Origin: WUQU01 sp038849025
GTDB taxonomy: Archaea; Thermoproteota; Bathyarchaeia; Bathyarchaeales; Bathycorpusculaceae
DNA: 62,686 nucleotides
Assembly (NCBI GenBank): GCA_038849025.1
Contig: JAWCNE010000003.1
Span: 1 to 62,686 of the forward strand
Direction of reading: 5' to 3'
Translations under genes and position numbers: made by a program
The notes under the pieces: model-generated
Told to the model about the DNA's origin: nothing
The model's input: only the letters and a program-made list of their open reading frames with translations
Database searches by the model: none
In this document: piece by piece, positions 58,869 through 62,686 of the stretch
Numbering within the stretch: the stretch's first letter is position 1
Layout of the letters: each line of letters opens with the position of its first letter

Positions 58869-59285
58869 TTAGACTCTTCTTCCCCTTCTGCCGCCAGGTC
58901 TTCGCGTTCCGTCATGCGGAATGGGCGTAACCTCTTCTATGCGCCCTATGCGGAAACCAGCCCTTGCTAAGGCTCTTATAGCTGCTTGTGCTCCAGGTCC
59001 AGGGGTTCTGGATCCAGGGCCTCCTGGTGCTCTTACTTTAATATGTATGGCGGTTATTCCCTTGTCTTTGGCGATTTCAGCTGCTGCTGAGGCTGCACGC
59101 ATAGCCGCGTAAGGCGAGGATTCCATTCTGTCGGCTTTCACGAACATTCCACCTGATGTTCTTGCTATGGTTTCAGCGCCTGAAAGGTCTGTTATGTGAA
59201 CTAAAGTGTTGTTGTAGGAGCTGTAAATGTGGGCTACTCCCCACTTTTCAGTTTTTTTGGCTGTTGTGCTGCTTCCGCTACTCAT
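58869..59285 (-). CDS. Ribosomal protein uS11
   Basis: 138 residues from ATG 59285, preceded by GAGGAGAG; it overlaps the uS4 stop by 8 bases. Family motifs: WGVAHIYSSYNNTLVHITDL, SSPYAAMRAASAAAEIAKDK and IEEVTPIPHDGTRRPGGRRG. About 240 non-coding bases separate it from rpo3, an unusually wide gap in this superoperon. Confidence 0.96.
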   Translation of the reverse strand: MSSGSSTTAKKTEKWGVAHIYSSYNNTLVHITDLSGAETIARTSGGMFVKADRMESSPYAAMRAASAAAEIAKDKGITAIHIKVRAPGGPGSRTPGPGAQAAIRALARAGFRIGRIEEVTPIPHDGTRRPGGRRGRRV

Positions 59286-59850
59286 TGAATCTCTCCTCTC
59301 GTTTTTCTGTCTTCTTTTCACTTGCGGCTGTGACTGTTATGATCTGGCGTAAGGGATGACTTGGATTTATGAGAGGGCTTTCTGGAGCATAGGTTATTTG
59401 ATCTTCTTCGCTTCTGGTAACCATGTAGCTTGGAACCGTTACCCGTTGCTTTCCTATAACTATGTGACCATGAGTTATCAGCTGTCTAGCTTGATGAATT
59501 GACTTAGCTAATCCTTTACGGAAGACTATGGTTTGAAGTCTTCTTTCAAGAATATCTTCAATTGTTAAGTCTAGAACGTCATCTAAAACTGCTGTTTCAT
59601 GTATCATCCCAAGCTTTTTTAAGCGGGTTAGGAGCTCCTCTTCCCTTTGTCTTCTTTCTTCTGGCGACTTGCCTATAAGAGCGCGGGCGATACCTCTAAA
59701 TTTGGAAAGCATTGTTTTGTGGCGCCATAGCTCCCGCTTGTTTCTTAGACCGTACTGGCCTAAAAGTTTGAGTTCCTCTTGTAAAATGTCTGTGCGCCAA
59801 GGAAAACGGGGAGTTTCATACTTCTTTTTCTGTCTTTTCGGGTCGCCCAT
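59278..59850 (-). CDS. Ribosomal protein uS4
   Basis: 190 residues with the archaeal uS4 start KRQKKKYETPRFPWRTDILQ, GQYGLRNKRELWRHKTMLSK, and the S4 RNA-binding domain RQLITHGHIVIGKQRVTVPS. It lies 2 bases after uS13. Confidence 0.96.
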   Translation of the reverse strand: MGDPKRQKKKYETPRFPWRTDILQEELKLLGQYGLRNKRELWRHKTMLSKFRGIARALIGKSPEERRQREEELLTRLKKLGMIHETAVLDDVLDLTIEDILERRLQTIVFRKGLAKSIHQARQLITHGHIVIGKQRVTVPSYMVTRSEEDQITYAPESPLINPSHPLRQIITVTAASEKKTEKREERFNE

Positions 59851-59852
59851 AG

Positions 59853-60326
59853 CTATCCGCCTCCGCCTCCAGGCTTCGCAACAGCTTTCTTCTTGACTCC
59901 AACAGCCTTTCCTGCCCTTCCAGTAGTTCTTGTCCTTTGCCCCCGCACCTTTAGTCCATAGGCGTGTCTATACCCGCGCCAAGATTTTAGTTCCTTCATT
60001 TTTTCAATGTCCATTTTTGTCTTCAGTATGAGGTCTGCACCTGTTAGGTGCATGTCCTCTCCAGTTTCTAAATCCTTTCTTCTGTTTAGAAGCCATTCTG
60101 GCAGTCCATGCTTTGTGGGTTCTTTTATTATTTCTTCTATTTTTTCAACTTCAGCTTCTGTTAGGAAACCAGCTCTTATATGGGGGTCTACTCCGGCTTT
60201 TTTAAGTATGGCGTTTGCTAGGTTCAGGCTTATTCCCTTAATTTTCCTAAGAGCGTATGGGGCTTTTAGGGTACCATCTATATCCGTGTCTGTTATCCTG
60301 AGTATGTGACGGAATTCTCTTGACAT
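59853..60326 (-). CDS. Ribosomal protein uS13
   Basis: 157 residues with FRHILRITDTDIDGTLKAPY at the start, KIKGISLNLANAILKKAG and the C-terminal VRGQRTRTTGRAGK followed by a Gly/Lys tail. It is the first gene of the leftward ribosomal-polymerase-lipid superoperon. Confidence 0.96.
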   Translation of the reverse strand: MSREFRHILRITDTDIDGTLKAPYALRKIKGISLNLANAILKKAGVDPHIRAGFLTEAEVEKIEEIIKEPTKHGLPEWLLNRRKDLETGEDMHLTGADLILKTKMDIEKMKELKSWRGYRHAYGLKVRGQRTRTTGRAGKAVGVKKKAVAKPGGGGG

Positions 60327-60373
60327 TTAGCGCCATCCATTAATTATTAGCAAACTAGAAGTAAACCATATTT

Positions 60374-60386
60374 TATTTAAACTTTC
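60374..60386 (-). promoter_or_regulatory. BRE/TATA promoter of the uS13 superoperon
   Basis: On the reverse strand GAAAG is followed by TTTAAATA (TATA at 60374-60381), a good BRE-TATA pair. It lies about 50 bases before the uS13 ATG at 60326, which predicts transcription starting near 60350. Confidence 0.6.
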
Positions 60387-60418
60387 CTAATTGAATTGTT
60401 AATGTAAAGCTTGGCGGT

Positions 60419-60574
60419 ATGGATTATGGCTTGTGGCATGTTTCATTTCTATATGGGGTTGTGGAGGAAGCTGGCGAACAGAGAGCGAAAATAAGGGTTT
60501 TTCCAAAAGCTCGCATTCCAAATTGGGCATTGCATGGAGGCGTTACGCATCGAGGGGAAACATACTTAAAATGA
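60419..60574 (+). CDS. Possible small protein antisense to the deacetylase tail
   Basis: An open frame of 51 codons from ATG 60419 to TGA 60574 reads as a well-balanced small protein (VSFLYGVVEEAGEQRAKIRV in its first part). It lies antisense to the last 50 codons of the deacetylase, whose translation there is Cys/Pro-rich and unlike a natural tail. I do not recognise the family and there is no strong ribosome binding site. It may be a real small gene or a fragment. Confidence 0.35.
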   Translation: MDYGLWHVSFLYGVVEEAGEQRAKIRVFPKARIPNWALHGGVTHRGETYLK

Positions 60575-61485
60575 GCCGCGTCCTTTAGCTTCCCCTTTCG
60601 AAATATGAAAATGCCACAGGCTGCGGAAATCACTCCAATTGCTATTAGTGTTAGCTGGTGGAGGTCCCACGACGGTTTTTCGTTGTTTGTGAAGAGTTCT
60701 GTGAGGAGTACGACTTGAAAGTTGTTTTCCTTTAAGTATTTCATTTGTTCGCGGAAGTTTTTGGTTGGGGTGCTTGTTTCCTGCGGGCCATCGTTTGCTA
60801 TGTTATGGTAGGTTAGCACGATTATGGCGTTTTCTTTTGCGTTGCTGAGGATTTTTTGGAATTCTTCAAGGGTTTGGTTTGTGATGGGCCATGATCCCAT
60901 GCGATATTGTGCGTTTGCATCTTGGTTTTCCAGGGTGTAAGGCTCTGTTTTTATGGTTCTTGCACACGTGTAGCCTGCTTCCTTTACGTAATCTATTATT
61001 GTTTGGTTCCATTCTCCATAGGGATAGACAAAAGTTTTAACGTTAAATCCGAGTTGTGTTAAGGCTTTTTTCGAGTTTGCGATTTCGTCGATGAGTCTTT
61101 CGTGGGTTAGGTTTAGCATGTAGGGGTGGGTTTTTGTGTGGGAAGCTATTTCCATTCCGCTGTTTTGCAGTTCTTTTAATTCTGTACGGTTCATTCTAGC
61201 TTGTAAGGTTCCTCTGTCAAGTCCGATGTAGTCTGTTACGACTGCAAACGTGGCCTTGAATCCGAACTCTTTTAAGATGGGGAAAGCTTCATCGTACTGG
61301 TTTTTCCAGCCGTCGTCAAAAAATAAGGCAACTCTTAAGCTTGGCTTAAAATTGGAAGAGGCAAAGAGAGGTGGAAAAGAGGCGAAATAAATGGTTAGAA
61401 CTAAAAGGTAAATCGCCGCGTATCTTCCTGCATCTCTTTCTCTAAGTATTTTAGAATATTGCTTCTTTTGACCTTTGTTATACAT
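60424..61485 (-). CDS. Polysaccharide deacetylase (NodB family), extracellular
   Basis: 353 residues. An N-terminal membrane or signal helix (about 22-42, AAIYLLVLTIYFASFPPLFA) leads to a NodB domain. Motif 1 is LFFDDGW, motif 2 is SHTKTHPYML and motif 3 is VYPYGEWN, giving the Asp and two His metal ligands; LTYHNIAN is a further family motif. A C-terminal membrane helix (LIAIGVISAACGIFIF) follows, so the catalytic domain faces outside. It probably deacetylates surface or environmental polysaccharide. The final 45 residues after the helix look non-native and overlap an open frame on the other strand; a frameshift there is possible. Confidence 0.83.
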   Translation of the reverse strand: MYNKGQKKQYSKILRERDAGRYAAIYLLVLTIYFASFPPLFASSNFKPSLRVALFFDDGWKNQYDEAFPILKEFGFKATFAVVTDYIGLDRGTLQARMNRTELKELQNSGMEIASHTKTHPYMLNLTHERLIDEIANSKKALTQLGFNVKTFVYPYGEWNQTIIDYVKEAGYTCARTIKTEPYTLENQDANAQYRMGSWPITNQTLEEFQKILSNAKENAIIVLTYHNIANDGPQETSTPTKNFREQMKYLKENNFQVVLLTELFTNNEKPSWDLHQLTLIAIGVISAACGIFIFRKGKLKDAAHFKYVSPRCVTPPCNAQFGMRAFGKTLIFALCSPASSTTPYRNETCHKP

Positions 61486-61688
61486 ATGAGGTCTTACTTA
61501 GTTGAGGAATGTTTCGTTAGATAAAAATTGTATGCCGAAACTGTAATAGTGTTTGGAAATCAGCTGCGTTCCTTATAACATGATTCATATTGATAGTTAA
61601 ACGGTTTCTTCCGTAAGATTGCTTCTTGAACAGAAAATGCCTCGAGGATATAGAAAAAGGGAGGGATTACACTGTAGCTGTTTTATGT

Positions 61689-62686
61689 TTAATCTGTTAT
61701 TGGAGCTTTGTTACGCAGTTGCTGATAACGTTTAGCCTTTATTTCCAGTATTTTTGCGAGGACTGTGACGACCACTAGCGCTGCTAATAACATGGCAGGT
61801 GGGTTTTGAAATTCTGGTATGATGTTTTCGTCTCCCTGAACTGTTCCTGAAATTCTACCTGATTGTTCCGGTGGAATTGGTTCTAATTGGAAATCTATGC
61901 CCGAGGTGACTTTGCCAACCGTTACGCTTACGCCAGTGATTTGTTCATCGATGTAGCCGGGAGCAGAGGCGGTTACCGTGTAGGTGCCTGTTCCCAATCC
62001 GCTTGAGATAACGTAGTTGCCATTTTCGTCCGTGGTGCCTGTTCCGTAACCCGCTGGGCCTTCGGCGGTGACTAGGGCGCCTTCTATGGGATTACCCCTT
62101 GTATCTGTTACCCTGCCAGTAATTATTCCCGAAGGTGGAGGCGGAGATACAGGTATTTCAATGTTTACATTGCTGGTTTCAGCGCCTGCAGTTACCTCCA
62201 CTGTGCCCGGAAACATTCCAAAACTCGTATCCCAATATGCTATTACAGTGTAGTTTCCGGTTCCTAGTCCACTGGAGATTCTATAATGCCCTGTTGCGTT
62301 AGTAGAGGCATAACCGAAATAGTTTCCATCTTCTGAAGAGGCATAAACCGTGGCGTTTCCTAAAGGATCTCCGGTCGTTGTAGTTACTCTTCCCGAAATG
62401 ATTCCAGAACGGTCAAGAGTAAAGTCGACTCCCTTTACTTCAAACCCTGCGGTAACATCGATTCCGCTTATGGACTCTGGAATATAGCCTTCTGCAAATA
62501 GAATAGAAACATTGTATGTTCCAGTGCCGAGATTTGTAATTATGCTGTAATTGCCGTTGGCGTCTGTAAACGCGTACCAACCGTATTCTCCGCTGCCGCT
62601 GCTTAGATAAGCGTAGACTATTATGTTTTGTAAGGGTTCTCCGGAAACCGCGTCGGTGACTCTGCCAGAAATCCCTCCAGACGCGC
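61689..62686 (-). CDS. Surface protein with carboxypeptidase-regulatory repeats (5' end beyond window)
   Basis: The reverse frame is open from the stop at 61689 to the window edge, 331 residues; the start lies outside. At least three tandem domains of about 80 residues share the plan SGRVTD, then DANGNYSI or DENGNYVI, then GLGTGTYTV, then GIDVTAG, with blocks near 62430-62680, 62210-62425 and 61890-62120. These are carboxypeptidase-regulatory/Cna-B-like beta sandwiches used as stalks on surface proteins. The C-terminus has IPEFQNPPAM, a membrane helix and a basic tail, probably an anchor. An internal ATG at 62216 would give a frame with only the last repeat. Confidence 0.85.
   Translation of the reverse strand, partial: ASGGISGRVTDAVSGEPLQNIIVYAYLSSGSGEYGWYAFTDANGNYSIITNLGTGTYNVSILFAEGYIPESISGIDVTAGFEVKGVDFTLDRSGIISGRVTTTTGDPLGNATVYASSEDGNYFGYASTNATGHYRISSGLGTGNYTVIAYWDTSFGMFPGTVEVTAGAETSNVNIEIPVSPPPPSGIITGRVTDTRGNPIEGALVTAEGPAGYGTGTTDENGNYVISSGLGTGTYTVTASAPGYIDEQITGVSVTVGKVTSGIDFQLEPIPPEQSGRISGTVQGDENIIPEFQNPPAMLLAALVVVTVLAKILEIKAKRYQQLRNKAPITD

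Noticed and set aside
1..62686. tRNA, 7S RNA, CRISPR or insertion sequence
   Set aside because: Reading the non-coding gaps gave no cloverleaf with a T-loop, no regularly spaced direct repeats and no transposase; a covariance-model scan would be needed to exclude small RNAs.

Overview
The window is archaeal. It encodes exosome subunits Rrp4/Rrp41/Rrp42, SBDS, a proteasome alpha subunit, RNA polymerase subunits Rpo3 and Rpo10, ribosomal proteins eL18, eL43 and eS8, SRP19, a mevalonate/isopentenyl-phosphate lipid pathway, a CTP-type riboflavin kinase and a CofE-like ligase. SMC-ScpA-ScpB, a two-cluster Fe-S Rpo3, ThyX and many secreted proteins with a C-terminal membrane anchor suggest an uncultured TACK lineage, most likely Bathyarchaeia. 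That placement is inference; no rRNA is present. Many genes start with TTG or GTG behind a GGAGG-type site.

Region 1 (about 0.7-15 kb) is accessory. After a secreted alpha/beta hydrolase comes a sulfate- and iron-assimilation island: a small HTH regulator, sulfite reductase, a TauE-type permease, ATP sulfurylase, an APS/PAPS reductase, a threonine-synthase-like PLP enzyme with a ThiS/MoaD-type sulfur carrier and its E1-like activator, a DtxR-FeoA regulator with FeoB, a divergent cysteine-synthase-like enzyme and a TusA-like protein. The dyad ATAAC-N3-GTTAT lies over or beside the probable TATA elements of four promoter regions in the island, which argues for one regulon. The layout suggests cysteine or a related thiol is made with a protein thiocarboxylate as sulfur donor.

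Region 2 (15-27 kb) holds metal and redox genes: a YHS membrane protein, a spermidine-synthase-like membrane protein, an ABC-2 exporter, an oxygen/peroxide defence cluster (two ferritin-like proteins, a flavodoxin, Fe/Mn superoxide dismutase, a short rubredoxin, a decayed OsmC gene, rubrerythrin), an Lrp-type regulator with a CopB-like P-type ATPase ending in a YHS domain, and an HtpX-like protease carrying an EF-hand loop.

Region 3 (27-37 kb) is mostly housekeeping: ThyX, a CofE-like protein, a decayed ADP-forming acyl-CoA synthetase, riboflavin kinase, inositol-phosphate synthase, and the leftward Pcc1/Brix/eL43/exosome/SBDS/proteasome superoperon. Region 4 (37-47 kb) has two loci pairing a secreted caspase-like protein with an anchored surface protein (the protease-like gene of the second is decayed), flanking SMC-ScpA-ScpB and eS8.

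Region 5 (47-60 kb) is a long leftward superoperon: uS13, uS4, uS11, Rpo3, eL18, uL13, uS9, Rpo10, enolase, uS2, MEMO, mevalonate kinase, isopentenyl phosphate kinase, type-2 IPP isomerase, GGPP synthase, GluRS and SRP19. The right edge holds a polysaccharide deacetylase and the C-terminal part of a repeat-rich surface protein. I found no tRNA, rRNA, CRISPR array or insertion sequence.
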